From IMG/VR virus record IMGVR_UViG_3300042549_007284, positions 1 through 20,902 of that record: a DNA stretch of 20,902 nt; one strand, given 5' to 3'. This DNA is from a virus. Numbering within the stretch: the stretch's first letter is position 1; the number at the start of each line of letters is the position of its first letter. The position numbers and the translations under genes were made by a program. The notes below the pieces were generated by a model. It worked only from the letters and a program-made list of their open reading frames with translations. It searched no databases and had not been told where the DNA came from. Below, piece by piece: positions 1-8,396 of this stretch.

Positions 1-2
1 CA

Positions 3-284
3 AATTATGGAGGACGAATGCAAATTCGCCCAGATGTAGCTTCTTCTACAGTTTATCTTACTTTAAGTAGTTCATTACAAACTGATGGGACAGGATTAAA
101 TTTTAGTGGTTCAAATGGAACTACATCTCCTACATCAGGCTCAATTGGAATATATATTTCTGCTGTTTCATCTTCTGCTTTATCTTTTGATCAAGCTGTA
201 TATGATCTAGAAATATTTTCAGGTAGTTTTGTTTCTAGAATTTTAGAAGGACAAGTAAAATTATCTAAAGAAGTAACTCGATAA
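3..284 (+). CDS. Small phage structural protein upstream of tail fibre, 5'-partial
   Basis: The reading frame is open to the left edge, so the gene probably begins outside the window. The ATG at 18 is preceded in frame by codons for N-Y-G-G-R, and homologous-looking proteins normally carry residues before an 'MQIRP' segment, so I treat that Met as internal. What is visible is about 90 residues of beta-rich sequence ending in a 'VYDLEIFSG...ILEGQVKLSKEVTR' type pattern. From memory, that ending is common in small proteins encoded just before tail-fibre genes in T4-like and other phages. It overlaps the next gene by one base (TAATG), which suggests translational coupling. Its exact role is unknown; a fibre-attachment or baseplate accessory protein is an inference from position. 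If the true start is 18, the protein is 88 residues. Confidence 0.6.
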   Translation, partial: NYGGRMQIRPDVASSTVYLTLSSSLQTDGTGLNFSGSNGTTSPTSGSIGIYISAVSSSALSFDQAVYDLEIFSGSFVSRILEGQVKLSKEVTR

Positions 285-3200
285 TGTCAAATTGTATAGG
301 ACCAACAAATATTGTTTCTAACAATAATCAAGTTGTATTACAAGATATTAATAAAACAATAACTGTAATAGACTATAATTGTTGTACTGACATTAATATA
401 ACTCAACCTGTCACTGAAGTAATTCAAGTATTAACAGGTCCACCTGGTCCATCCGGAATAGGAGAACCAGGCCCATCAGGATCTCAAGGTCCCTCAGGAT
501 CTCAAGGCCCCTCAGGATCTCAAGGTCCCTCAGGATCTCAAGGTATATCAGGATCATCTGCTCCCTTTTATTTTATAGGTAATAACACATGGAATACAAC
601 TAGTAGTATTGAAATCACTGGTAGTTTAACTGTTAGTGGATCTAATACTTTTAGAAATATAGGATTAGCAGAATTTACAGGTTCAGTAAACATAAATGGA
701 GTTTTAAATGCTCCATTAATAACCGGTTCATTATATGGAACATCAAGTTGGGCAGAAAATGCTATAAGTAGTTCATATGCTTCAAATAGTATAAGTTCAT
801 CATATGCATTAACAGCATCATATCTATCAGGATATGTATCACCATTTCCATTTACAGGTAGTGCAATTATATCTGGTTCACTTATTATTACTGGGTCATT
901 CATTACAAATAATGGAGCAAATATACAAACATTAACAGCATCTTTTATTAGTGCATCAAGCGGAATTACCGGATCTTTATTTGGTACTGCTAGTTGGGCA
1001 TACTCAGCATCACAGGCTATTTCTGCTTCATATGCTCTAAGTTCATCATATGCTTTAAGTTCATCATATACAATTAGTGCTTCATATGCTTTATCATCAT
1101 CTCACGCTGAAAGTTCATCATATGCTTTAAGTTCATCATATACTCTAAGTAGTAGTTATGCTTTAAGTAGTAGTTATACTTTAAGTTCATCATATACTTT
1201 ATCATCATCTCATGCTCTAAGTTCATCATATACTCTAAGTAGTAGTTATACATTAAGTAGTTCATATTCAACTACAGCATCCTATGCTTTAAATGGTGGT
1301 GTAACTCAACTATTAGCAGGTCCAAATATATCAATATCACCAACTACCGGTTTAGGTCAAGTAACAATTAGTTCAACTGGAGATGGTGGATTCAATACTG
1401 CTACTGGTTCCTATGGATCCTTTTATAGTACAGTTACTCAAACAAATGTAGCAGGTACCGCTAGATCAATGTCTCTTAACACAACAGACATTTCAAATGG
1501 TGTATCAATCTCAGGTTCAACAAATCCTTTTAACACATATATCAAAACAGAAAATCCAGGTGTTTATGATATTCAATTTTCTGCTCAAGTAGATAAAACA
1601 GATTCGGGTACAGATGAAGTATGGATTTGGCTAAGAAAAAATGGTACCGATTTATCAGATACCGCAACATCAGTACAATTAACGGGTAATGGAGCTCATT
1701 ATGTTGCAGCATGGAATTTCTTTGTAAATTCATCAGCAAATGATTATTACCAATTAATGTGGTATTCACCGGATGCAAACGTTCGTTTACATGCAGAACC
1801 AGCATTTGGAGTAGTACCAGGTATTCCTTCACTTATTGTAACAGTAAATAGAGTAGATCAATTCTTAAGTAATACAGGTTCATTTACAGGCTCATTTACC
1901 GGAAACTTAATTGGTACAAGTAGTTGGGCACAAAACGCTTTAACAGCTTCATATGTAACAGGATCTATATTCACAAGCACAAATCCTGCTTTATCAGCTT
2001 CTTACGCTTTAACTGCATCGCATGCATTAAATAATGCAACATTTCCATTTACCGGTAGTGCAATAATAACAGGTAGTTTAATTGTAACCGGTTCAGTTAT
2101 ATCCTCATTAGGATTTACAGGTAGTTTATTTGGTACATCAAGTTGGGCAATTTCATCTTCACTTGCCATGAGTGCAAGTAAGGTGCTTATCACAGCATCT
2201 CCAGGTACCTCTACTAACTATGGAGTAGTATTAGCAACACCAGTTGGAGGATATGCTCCTTTGAACACATCAATTGCCGAGTTTAGCTTTAATCCATTTA
2301 CCCCAGGTCCTACACTAAAATTATTATCGAAAACAATAGATGCAGCAGCTATATTTAATTTGGGTGATCCACTCACCACTACAGCCGGTGGTAATAAATT
2401 AGATGTAAGTGGTTCAATTAATATATATAGATCAGGTTCAGCCAATGATAATGATCTTTTAGCACTATCCAGTAATAGAGGTCCGTTAATGTATGTTAAA
2501 ACTCCTACAGAAACGTCGACTAATGTTTTTAATGTGTACACAGTTTTTCCAGTAGTTAATCCGCTAAATCCAAATGCATTAACTGTTGACTCTACTGGAT
2601 CTGTGTATATGCCACAATTGACAAATGCACTCACTAGTGATAGTATAAGCGAACAACATGTTATGATGTTTGATACAGCATCAGGCCAATTAGGTTACAT
2701 AACAGCATCTTATTTCAGTGGGTCTGGTGGTGGTGGTGCTACATTTCCTTATACCGGAACAGCAATAATTACAGGAAGTTTAGTAGTCTCAGGCAGCGGT
2801 ATTACAGGTTCATTATTTGGAACAGCAAGTTGGGCCCAAAATTCATTAACAGCGTCTTATGCTCTATCCGCTGGAACGGTAGTAACTCAATCATTTAGTG
2901 GATTAGACACTTGGTCTTTTAGTCATAATTTAGGACGTAGAGAAGTAGTAATAGAGGTGTTTGATACATCCTACAATCAAATAATTCCTAAAGTACTAAA
3001 TTTAACAGACTCTAACACAGCGACAATAGTATTTGATTCAACAATAGATGGGTTTGCAGTTGCAACATTTGGTGGAATAGGATCTCAAACACAAAAGTAT
3101 GCTTATGTATTATCAGTATTAAATGATAATTTTACGGCTGGTAGTTTAGGGGGTATTAGATATGATGCTGAAATATTAAATATAGGAAATGCATTTTCAG

Positions 3201-3511
3201 TGAGTTCCGGAACTATAACTTGTTTAAAATCAGGAACATATGATATTTATATAAATTGCTTATTAGACTTTACTACTGATGTTTCTGATACTGTAGTAAT
3301 ACTAATTACATTAAATGCTGGAGGTGATAAATCTAGACTCTTTAACTTTAAAAGTAATAGATACTCAACCCCCGATATAACCAGTACACTGAATTTAGAT
3401 GTGGGAGACACAATTGACGTACAAATACAATCTAATTTAAACAATTATAGTACTTTACAAACAGATCCTATACTCAATGAATTAACATCATATATATCCA
3501 TCACCAACTAA
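284..3511 (+). CDS. Large repetitive tail fibre with collagen-like segment and C1q/jelly-roll-like domains
   Basis: This 1075-residue protein has the composition of a trimeric phage fibre, very rich in Ser, Gly, Thr and Ala. In order it shows: a short N-terminal head; a collagen-like Gly-X-Y run (about residues 52-90, 'GPPGPSG' then PSGSQG units); beta-rich spacers with recurring 'TGSLFGTASWA' segments; an SSSYAL-type hexapeptide array (about 247-335); a probable jelly-roll domain (about 365-525); more GTSSWA spacers; a region of about 635-810 with beta-strand-like spacing; a 'WSFSHNLGRREVVIEVFD' domain found in many phage fibres (about 870-935); and a terminal domain resembling C1q/TNF-like beta-sandwiches (about 940-1075). 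The role is probably host-surface binding. Domain names rest on pattern recognition, and the C1q-like calls are the least certain. The start is fixed by the TAATG overlap with the preceding gene. Confidence 0.8.
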   Translation: MSNCIGPTNIVSNNNQVVLQDINKTITVIDYNCCTDINITQPVTEVIQVLTGPPGPSGIGEPGPSGSQGPSGSQGPSGSQGPSGSQGISGSSAPFYFIGNNTWNTTSSIEITGSLTVSGSNTFRNIGLAEFTGSVNINGVLNAPLITGSLYGTSSWAENAISSSYASNSISSSYALTASYLSGYVSPFPFTGSAIISGSLIITGSFITNNGANIQTLTASFISASSGITGSLFGTASWAYSASQAISASYALSSSYALSSSYTISASYALSSSHAESSSYALSSSYTLSSSYALSSSYTLSSSYTLSSSHALSSSYTLSSSYTLSSSYSTTASYALNGGVTQLLAGPNISISPTTGLGQVTISSTGDGGFNTATGSYGSFYSTVTQTNVAGTARSMSLNTTDISNGVSISGSTNPFNTYIKTENPGVYDIQFSAQVDKTDSGTDEVWIWLRKNGTDLSDTATSVQLTGNGAHYVAAWNFFVNSSANDYYQLMWYSPDANVRLHAEPAFGVVPGIPSLIVTVNRVDQFLSNTGSFTGSFTGNLIGTSSWAQNALTASYVTGSIFTSTNPALSASYALTASHALNNATFPFTGSAIITGSLIVTGSVISSLGFTGSLFGTSSWAISSSLAMSASKVLITASPGTSTNYGVVLATPVGGYAPLNTSIAEFSFNPFTPGPTLKLLSKTIDAAAIFNLGDPLTTTAGGNKLDVSGSINIYRSGSANDNDLLALSSNRGPLMYVKTPTETSTNVFNVYTVFPVVNPLNPNALTVDSTGSVYMPQLTNALTSDSISEQHVMMFDTASGQLGYITASYFSGSGGGGATFPYTGTAIITGSLVVSGSGITGSLFGTASWAQNSLTASYALSAGTVVTQSFSGLDTWSFSHNLGRREVVIEVFDTSYNQIIPKVLNLTDSNTATIVFDSTIDGFAVATFGGIGSQTQKYAYVLSVLNDNFTAGSLGGIRYDAEILNIGNAFSVSSGTITCLKSGTYDIYINCLLDFTTDVSDTVVILITLNAGGDKSRLFNFKSNRYSTPDITSTLNLDVGDTIDVQIQSNLNNYSTLQTDPILNELTSYISITN
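473..544 (+). repeat. 18-bp tandem repeat encoding collagen-like PSGSQG
   Basis: Four consecutive 18-bp units, ccctcaggatctcaaggt with one or two changes per copy, start in frame at 473, 491, 509 and 527, with a partial fifth unit after 544. Each encodes Pro-Ser-Gly-Ser-Gln-Gly, that is two Gly-X-Y collagen triplets. The near identity at the DNA level suggests recent expansion, and copy number could change by slippage without breaking the frame. Confidence 0.9.
1022..1297 (+). repeat. 18-bp (hexapeptide) tandem array, SSSYAL/SSSYTL type
   Basis: About fifteen in-frame 18-base units encode variants of Ser-Ser-Ser-Tyr-(Ala/Thr)-Leu, with His replacing Tyr twice. The serine codons alternate in blocks between TCA-type and AGT-type (agttcatcatat versus agtagtagttat), so the peptide is better conserved than the DNA. 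This fits selection on the protein, probably for a regular beta-structured or coiled fibre shaft. The repeats are contiguous without spacers, so this is not a CRISPR array. Confidence 0.85.
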
Positions 3512-3512
3512 C

Positions 3513-3905
3513 ATGATTATATACTCACCAACAATATCAGGTTCAGTTACCATAAGTGGTAGTTTAACTATACAAGGTACAGCTACGCTTACAGCATCAT
3601 TAGCAACAAGTGCTAGTTATGCTTTAACAGCAAGCTATGCTTTGAATGGAGGTGGTACAAGTGTTGATACAGGTTCGTTTGTTACAACATCCTCCTTTAA
3701 CGCATACACAAGTTCTATAAATAATAAAACTGGATCCTTTGCAACAACTGGATCCAATAGCTTTAAGGCAAGTCAAACTATCACAGGTAGTTTAACTATA
3801 TCAGGTTCATTAAATGTGTTTGGACCTATAACACAAAACGGAGCCCCCATAGGTGGAGGAGTCTCAGAAAACTTAGCAATAGCTTTTGCAATAGCATTAG
3901 GATAA
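3513..3905 (+). CDS. Short tail-fibre-like protein
   Basis: This 130-residue protein starts one base after the stop of the large fibre. It uses the same vocabulary: 'ISGSVTISGSLTIQGT', 'SASYALTASYALNGGG' and 'TGSLTISGSLNVFGPI'. The DNA and peptide similarity suggests that it derives from the neighbouring fibre by duplication or splitting. It has no recognisable head-binding or enzymatic domain, and it ends in a short hydrophobic stretch, 'LAIAFAIALG'. It may be a fibre tip, an accessory subunit or a fibre assembly partner. It probably shares a transcript with 284-3511, since there is no room for a promoter between them. Confidence 0.65.
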   Translation: MIIYSPTISGSVTISGSLTIQGTATLTASLATSASYALTASYALNGGGTSVDTGSFVTTSSFNAYTSSINNKTGSFATTGSNSFKASQTITGSLTISGSLNVFGPITQNGAPIGGGVSENLAIAFAIALG

Positions 3906-3917
3906 TATTTTAATCAC

Positions 3918-3927
3918 ATATTTATAA
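3918..3927 (+). promoter_or_regulatory. Late-promoter-like motif ATATTTATAA before 3931
   Basis: An exact match to the window-wide element ends only 3 bases before the ATG at 3931. If transcription began about 6 bases downstream, the start would lie at or inside that codon, giving a leaderless message or serving the next gene (4459). It is therefore a weaker candidate than the others despite the exact match. Confidence 0.4.
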
Positions 3928-3930
3928 GAA

Positions 3931-4455
3931 ATGAAAATACTATTTGAAGATTATAATTTTAATGCTGCTACCCAGCAAGTAACCTTTAACACTACAGATG
4001 TTATTGGATTAGAAGATCTATTAATTATTACCAATGTAACTGATAATGTTATCATTTATAATTTTGCTGATCCAACAAAAGGCGGAACTATATCTAATAA
4101 TGTATTGACATTAACCTATAATACAACAGGAATGTCTAATACGGACAAACTTCAAATATTTTTAGATAATACTCTAACACCTGCATCAGAAGAATCAATA
4201 CAATATCTTAAAAAGATAGTACAATTATTAACTCCATTATCAATACAGGATAGTAACCAGAGACAAAGAATTGCAGTTGAGGCAATGCCTACTACAACTG
4301 TTACTGGAACTGTTACATCAAACATTGGTACTGGTACATTAGCTGCAGTGACAACTGTAAACCAATTTGCTGGTGTTGATATAAGATTCCAATTTACAGA
4401 CGCAGCACGTCTAACATATGCACAAGGAATAAGAAGAAACTTACAATTTAGCTAA
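3931..4455 (+). CDS. Hypothetical virion-associated protein
   Basis: I do not recognise this 174-residue protein with certainty. The N-terminal half (about 1-85) is beta-rich, with 'VTFNTTDVIGLEDLLIITNVTDNVIIYNF', and looks like a small structural domain. Residues about 90-115 form a likely helix with many Gln and Leu residues. The rest is Thr/Val-rich, with 'TTTVTGTVTSNIGTGTLAAVT', and the C-terminus is basic ('GIRRNLQFS'). It ends 3 bases before the next gene, so the two are almost certainly co-transcribed and perhaps coupled. Its place between fibres and a large propeller-like appendage protein suggests an appendage or adaptor component, but this is inference from position only. Confidence 0.55.
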   Translation: MKILFEDYNFNAATQQVTFNTTDVIGLEDLLIITNVTDNVIIYNFADPTKGGTISNNVLTLTYNTTGMSNTDKLQIFLDNTLTPASEESIQYLKKIVQLLTPLSIQDSNQRQRIAVEAMPTTTVTGTVTSNIGTGTLAAVTTVNQFAGVDIRFQFTDAARLTYAQGIRRNLQFS

Positions 4456-4458
4456 ATT

Positions 4459-7400
4459 ATGGCATTAACAAATAACTTAAAACAACAAGTAGATCTACCT
4501 GTATTTGAATGGTTAAGATTTGCACCTGCTAATACATCAGGATTAACTTGTTTAACCACAGCAAGAGATGGTAGTAGTAGATACTTATATTATTTTGGAC
4601 CATCTAACGTTTTGTATCGTTATGATACAATAGGCGATTCTTGGCAACAACTAAGTACAGGACCAGTTACACCTAGTGCTATACTAAATGTTAAATATGT
4701 AAAAAATCAAGGATATAGAGGACAAGTATTGGGTGCTACTTCTTCAACACTACAAATACCATCTACAGGAGTAGATCCATCAGGATACGAAATCGAAATA
4801 TATTCCGGTACCGGTAAAGGTCAGCGTAGAACTATAACATCAGCAAATTCTGAAATAATACACGATGCAGGTGTAGCAACCTCAGCAGGTGTAAACTCAA
4901 TAGGTGATACTACTAAAAGATATGGATTCAATCAATGGGAAGGATATGGATTAAGAGTTATTTTTAATACTGGTTTCTCTCAATATAGGGAAATTCTTTA
5001 TAATACTAATGATACATTAACTGTATTTGACGCTAACTACGATGCTCGTAATTTTTTAGCAGCTCCATACTCTGCTACAGCACCATACGGCACACCAACT
5101 AATACACCACCCTCACAAGCAAACTTTGCAATAGTATCTCAAACAATAAATTTAGATTCTCCATGGGATATAACCCCAGATAGCACATCTAAATTCAGAG
5201 TTTTATCACACGGTATTTGGTGGGTAACGGGTGCTGCTTCACCTTTTTTTAGTTTCTATTATTATGATATTTTAAGTGATAGATTTGTACAGAAATTAAC
5301 ACCCACAGGTATATTTTCACCAGCGATTGGTACTGATTTTACATTAGCACCAATTAATAATCTAGTTGGAACATATTTTACCGGATCAATAACTTCCTTA
5401 ACATCACAATCAATTTCAGACTCGTCCCTCAATATGACAAGAGGTGATTGGGTTGGAGCAGAGATAGAAATTATATCAGGCTCAGGAATTGGACAAGGAA
5501 GACGAATATTTTCAAATACAACCGACACTTTTACTTTTGGAAGAGCATGGGATAATATGCCTACTATAGGTAGTAAGTACGCTGTAACAGGAGAAGAAGC
5601 AATTTACTTTGCTGGTAATGGTAATGCTAGAATGATAAAATACCATCCTGAAAGATCCTTATGGAGTACTGGTACTATAACAGATAATGGAATAACCTTT
5701 AACTTGGTTTTACAAAAATCTGATTTAATACAATCCCATGGAGTATCAACAGCTACAAGAGTAACTAACGCTGTAACAGCAATTAACACCACTCCAATAG
5801 TAGCAGGTACAGGTTATACAGTTGGTGATTTGTTAACTTTATCAGGTGGAGCAGGTCGTGTAAGAGTGGAAAATATAAATCCAGTTAACGGAGCAGTATT
5901 ATCCGTTTCATTATACAGCGGAGGATCTGGCTATTCAGCAACAACTGTAGCTACGACTCCACTAACAGCAGGTGGTACAGGATGTACAATAGCTATAACT
6001 TCGGTTGGAGTTTTAGGACATATAACAACTGCAATTAATCACGACTTTTTAATAGGAGACTCAGCAACATTTAAAGGTGCTACAGAAGCAGCATGGAACA
6101 CAACATACACAATCTCCGGTATACAATCTTTAACTGTGGTAGAAGTTTCTATTACTGCTACAGCAAACGCAGTAGCAAAGTATGCTTTAACAACATCATT
6201 ATTAGTAGATGAAACACAAAATTGGATACCAAACCAATTTGTAGGTAAATTAATATGTATTCAATCTAATGGATTAACTGGAACAGCCACGTGGAGAAAA
6301 ATTATAGGTAACTCACAGACAACAATATCTTTTCAGGCTGGTGTAGCACCAACAAATGGTAACTCAAGATATTTTATACAAGAACAGGAAGCATTTGGAA
6401 AAGATGCTCAATTTTTACCAGTTAGTGAATCTTCATATGGATTTGTTTCAAGTGCAACTACCAGTAGTATAACAGATACTTCTAGAAATTGGTTAGTAAA
6501 TACTTGGGCAAATAACAAAGTTTTATTTACATCATCCTCAGGTGAATTTTTTGAAAACATAATTACAACTAGCACAACTAGTTCTCTTAATTTTGGTAGA
6601 GCAGTAGCAGTTGGATCTACAACTAATACACTAGCTTATTGGGATACAAACGGATCAGGTTCCTTAACAGCAAATGGATCTGCTATATTTAACACAAGCG
6701 GAAATGGTATTTGTTGGAGTGGAACACGTTTTGTAGCAGTAGGTACAAGTACAGCATTAAATACAATTGCTTGGTCTAATGATGGAATAACATGGAATGG
6801 ATTAGGACAAACTATCCATACAACCACAGGAAATGGAGTAGCTTGGAATGGTATAAGATTTATAACAGTTGGTTCTGGGACAAACACAATTGCTCATTCT
6901 ACAGATGGAAACGCAGCAGCGACATTTACAGGTTTAGGTACATCCATATTCTCAACACAGGGTAATGCTGTTGCTTGGAATGGTACAAGATGGGTAGCAG
7001 TAGGTCAAGGTACAAATACAATAGCACATTGTATTGATACAGGATCCGCAGTAACATTTGTAGGCTTAGGTTTAGGCACATTTAGTACAGCAGGAAGAGG
7101 TGTTTGTTGGGCAGGAACACAGTTTGTAGCAGTAGGTAATGGTACAAATACTGTTGCTTCATCATCTAATGGTGTTACATGGTCAGGAATAGTAGGTCCT
7201 TTCTCAACACAAGGTAATGCTGTAGCATGGAATGGAAATATAACTGTAGCAGTTGGACAAGGAACAAATACAATAGCCTACTCAACTAATAGTGGTTCTA
7301 CTTGGACAGGAATACCTGGACCTTTTTCTACATCGGGTAATAGTATAGCATGGAATGGGACTTATTGGATAGCAGGAGGTGCAGGAACAAATACCTCAGC

Positions 7401-8190
7401 ATACTCAGTAGACGGTATTAATTGGACAGGAAACGGAGCAACAATAATTACTGGTACTATAAATGGTATAGCCTCAACAACTCCATTCAAATCAATGACT
7501 CCTAATATAGGATATATACCAGATAACACAACAACTTATAATATATTAGATACATCAGGTATAGCAACTAATACTGCGAGTAGTACAACTGTATTAACAG
7601 ATACTACTAAAAAGTGGAAAGTAAATCAATGGGCCGGTAAACGTGTAACTATAACTGGAGGTACTGGTGTAGGACAAGAATCTACAATAACAAGTAATAC
7701 AGCCAATGCATTAACATTATCAGCTGCTGGAGCTTCTTTAGATAATACAACAACATATACAATTATAGGTCGCCCAGCTCTAGGGGCGGGTATGGCTTTA
7801 GAATGGAATTGGAGTGGGTCACTAGATAAAGGTAAATTACTAATATCACCTCGTGGTGGAGGTTCTCATACATTTGATATTTATGATTTAAGAACTAACC
7901 AATGGGAATATGGTCAGTTCATTTTAGGACAAGGTGAAACATTAACCACAGGCACAATGTATGCTTATGACGGAGATAGAGTTTATTTTCAAAGAGATTC
8001 TACTGGTAGGATAATGTATTATGATTATGTTAAAAATGAAATAAAACCATTTGCTACTATTCCTTATGGTATGGGGACAGCTGTGCTAAGTAATAGAATG
8101 GAAATAATATGTACAGCAGATGGACTAAAATACTTATACATAATGAGACATTCTACAAATGAAATGTGGAGAACTTTAATATATTATTAA
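4459..8190 (+). CDS. Very large appendage protein with seven-repeat beta-propeller-like region
   Basis: At 1243 residues this is the largest product here. N-terminal and C-terminal parts show kelch-like strands ('YLYYFGPSNVLYRYD', 'FDIYDLRTNQWEYGQF', 'GDRVYFQRDSTGRIMYYDYV'). At least six copies of a sandwich motif of the type 'IYSGTGKGQRRTI' are spread through it (near residues 115, 172, 338, 603, 693 and 1065), several preceded by 'DTTKKWKVNQWAGK'-like sequence. Residues about 432-514 hold a 'GTGYTVGDLLTLSGGAG' segment seen in phage fibres. Residues about 715-1008 hold seven repeats starting VAVG or similar and ending near AWNGTRW, as expected for a seven-bladed propeller. It occupies the position of the T4 whisker gene, just before the neck genes, so a whisker or fibre role is plausible but unproven. 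No catalytic motif was recognised. Confidence 0.7.
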   Translation: MALTNNLKQQVDLPVFEWLRFAPANTSGLTCLTTARDGSSRYLYYFGPSNVLYRYDTIGDSWQQLSTGPVTPSAILNVKYVKNQGYRGQVLGATSSTLQIPSTGVDPSGYEIEIYSGTGKGQRRTITSANSEIIHDAGVATSAGVNSIGDTTKRYGFNQWEGYGLRVIFNTGFSQYREILYNTNDTLTVFDANYDARNFLAAPYSATAPYGTPTNTPPSQANFAIVSQTINLDSPWDITPDSTSKFRVLSHGIWWVTGAASPFFSFYYYDILSDRFVQKLTPTGIFSPAIGTDFTLAPINNLVGTYFTGSITSLTSQSISDSSLNMTRGDWVGAEIEIISGSGIGQGRRIFSNTTDTFTFGRAWDNMPTIGSKYAVTGEEAIYFAGNGNARMIKYHPERSLWSTGTITDNGITFNLVLQKSDLIQSHGVSTATRVTNAVTAINTTPIVAGTGYTVGDLLTLSGGAGRVRVENINPVNGAVLSVSLYSGGSGYSATTVATTPLTAGGTGCTIAITSVGVLGHITTAINHDFLIGDSATFKGATEAAWNTTYTISGIQSLTVVEVSITATANAVAKYALTTSLLVDETQNWIPNQFVGKLICIQSNGLTGTATWRKIIGNSQTTISFQAGVAPTNGNSRYFIQEQEAFGKDAQFLPVSESSYGFVSSATTSSITDTSRNWLVNTWANNKVLFTSSSGEFFENIITTSTTSSLNFGRAVAVGSTTNTLAYWDTNGSGSLTANGSAIFNTSGNGICWSGTRFVAVGTSTALNTIAWSNDGITWNGLGQTIHTTTGNGVAWNGIRFITVGSGTNTIAHSTDGNAAATFTGLGTSIFSTQGNAVAWNGTRWVAVGQGTNTIAHCIDTGSAVTFVGLGLGTFSTAGRGVCWAGTQFVAVGNGTNTVASSSNGVTWSGIVGPFSTQGNAVAWNGNITVAVGQGTNTIAYSTNSGSTWTGIPGPFSTSGNSIAWNGTYWIAGGAGTNTSAYSVDGINWTGNGATIITGTINGIASTTPFKSMTPNIGYIPDNTTTYNILDTSGIATNTASSTTVLTDTTKKWKVNQWAGKRVTITGGTGVGQESTITSNTANALTLSAAGASLDNTTTYTIIGRPALGAGMALEWNWSGSLDKGKLLISPRGGGSHTFDIYDLRTNQWEYGQFILGQGETLTTGTMYAYDGDRVYFQRDSTGRIMYYDYVKNEIKPFATIPYGMGTAVLSNRMEIICTADGLKYLYIMRHSTNEMWRTLIYY
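6603..7485 (+). repeat. Seven degenerate ~120-bp repeats encoding propeller blades
   Basis: Seven consecutive units of roughly 36-44 codons each begin with V/I-A/T-V/G-G then S/Q/N-G-T-N-T and end with G-N-A-V-A-W-N-G-T-R-W or a close variant. Units 3 to 6 are the most alike. A count of seven with a Trp-rich, Gly/Asn-rich consensus is typical of BNR/sialidase-like beta-propellers; the fold itself is inferred. Confidence 0.8.
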
Positions 8191-8191
8191 A

Positions 8192-8353
8192 ATGAAAATA
8201 GTAGAAATAATCTTTATTATAGAAAATAAAATAAAATCACTAACTCAACAGCGTGATAATGCTGTAATGGGTGGTAATTTAGAAATAGTTAATCAACTCG
8301 ATATTGAGTTAATTGAAACTCAAAATACACTATATAATCTAAAGAAAACATAA
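8192..8353 (+). CDS. Small 53-residue helical protein
   Basis: An ATG one base after the stop of the 1243-residue gene opens a 53-codon frame ending with TAA at 8351-8353. The product starts 'MKIVEIIFIIENKIKSLTQQ' and ends 'ETQNTLYNLKKT', with heptad-like spacing of Ile/Leu through most of its length, so a short coiled coil is likely. It fills an otherwise empty 200-base gap, keeps the + strand orientation, and ends just before the next promoter-like motif, all of which support it as a real gene. No function can be assigned. Small helical proteins of this type are common between phage structural genes. Confidence 0.6.
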   Translation: MKIVEIIFIIENKIKSLTQQRDNAVMGGNLEIVNQLDIELIETQNTLYNLKKT

Positions 8354-8354
8354 T

Positions 8355-8364
8355 ATATTTATAA
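8355..8364 (+). promoter_or_regulatory. Late-promoter-like motif ATATTTATAA before neck genes
   Basis: An exact copy begins two bases after the stop of the 53-residue ORF and lies 32 bases before the ATG at 8397. It heads the 8397-11025 gene group. The flanking sequence is also almost pure AT, so the start point could shift. Confidence 0.55.
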
Positions 8365-8396
8365 ATTAATTTATATTTACAACAAATATATAAAAT

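Noticed and set aside
1074-1271. Minus-strand ORF rich in Met, Tyr, Asn and Leu
   Set aside because: It is the complement of the SSSYAL-coding repeats and has the low-complexity composition such a shadow must have; the sense frame explains the sequence.
1022-1297. Regular repeats suggesting a CRISPR array
   Set aside because: Units are contiguous 18-mers in frame inside a fibre gene, with no unique spacers between them.
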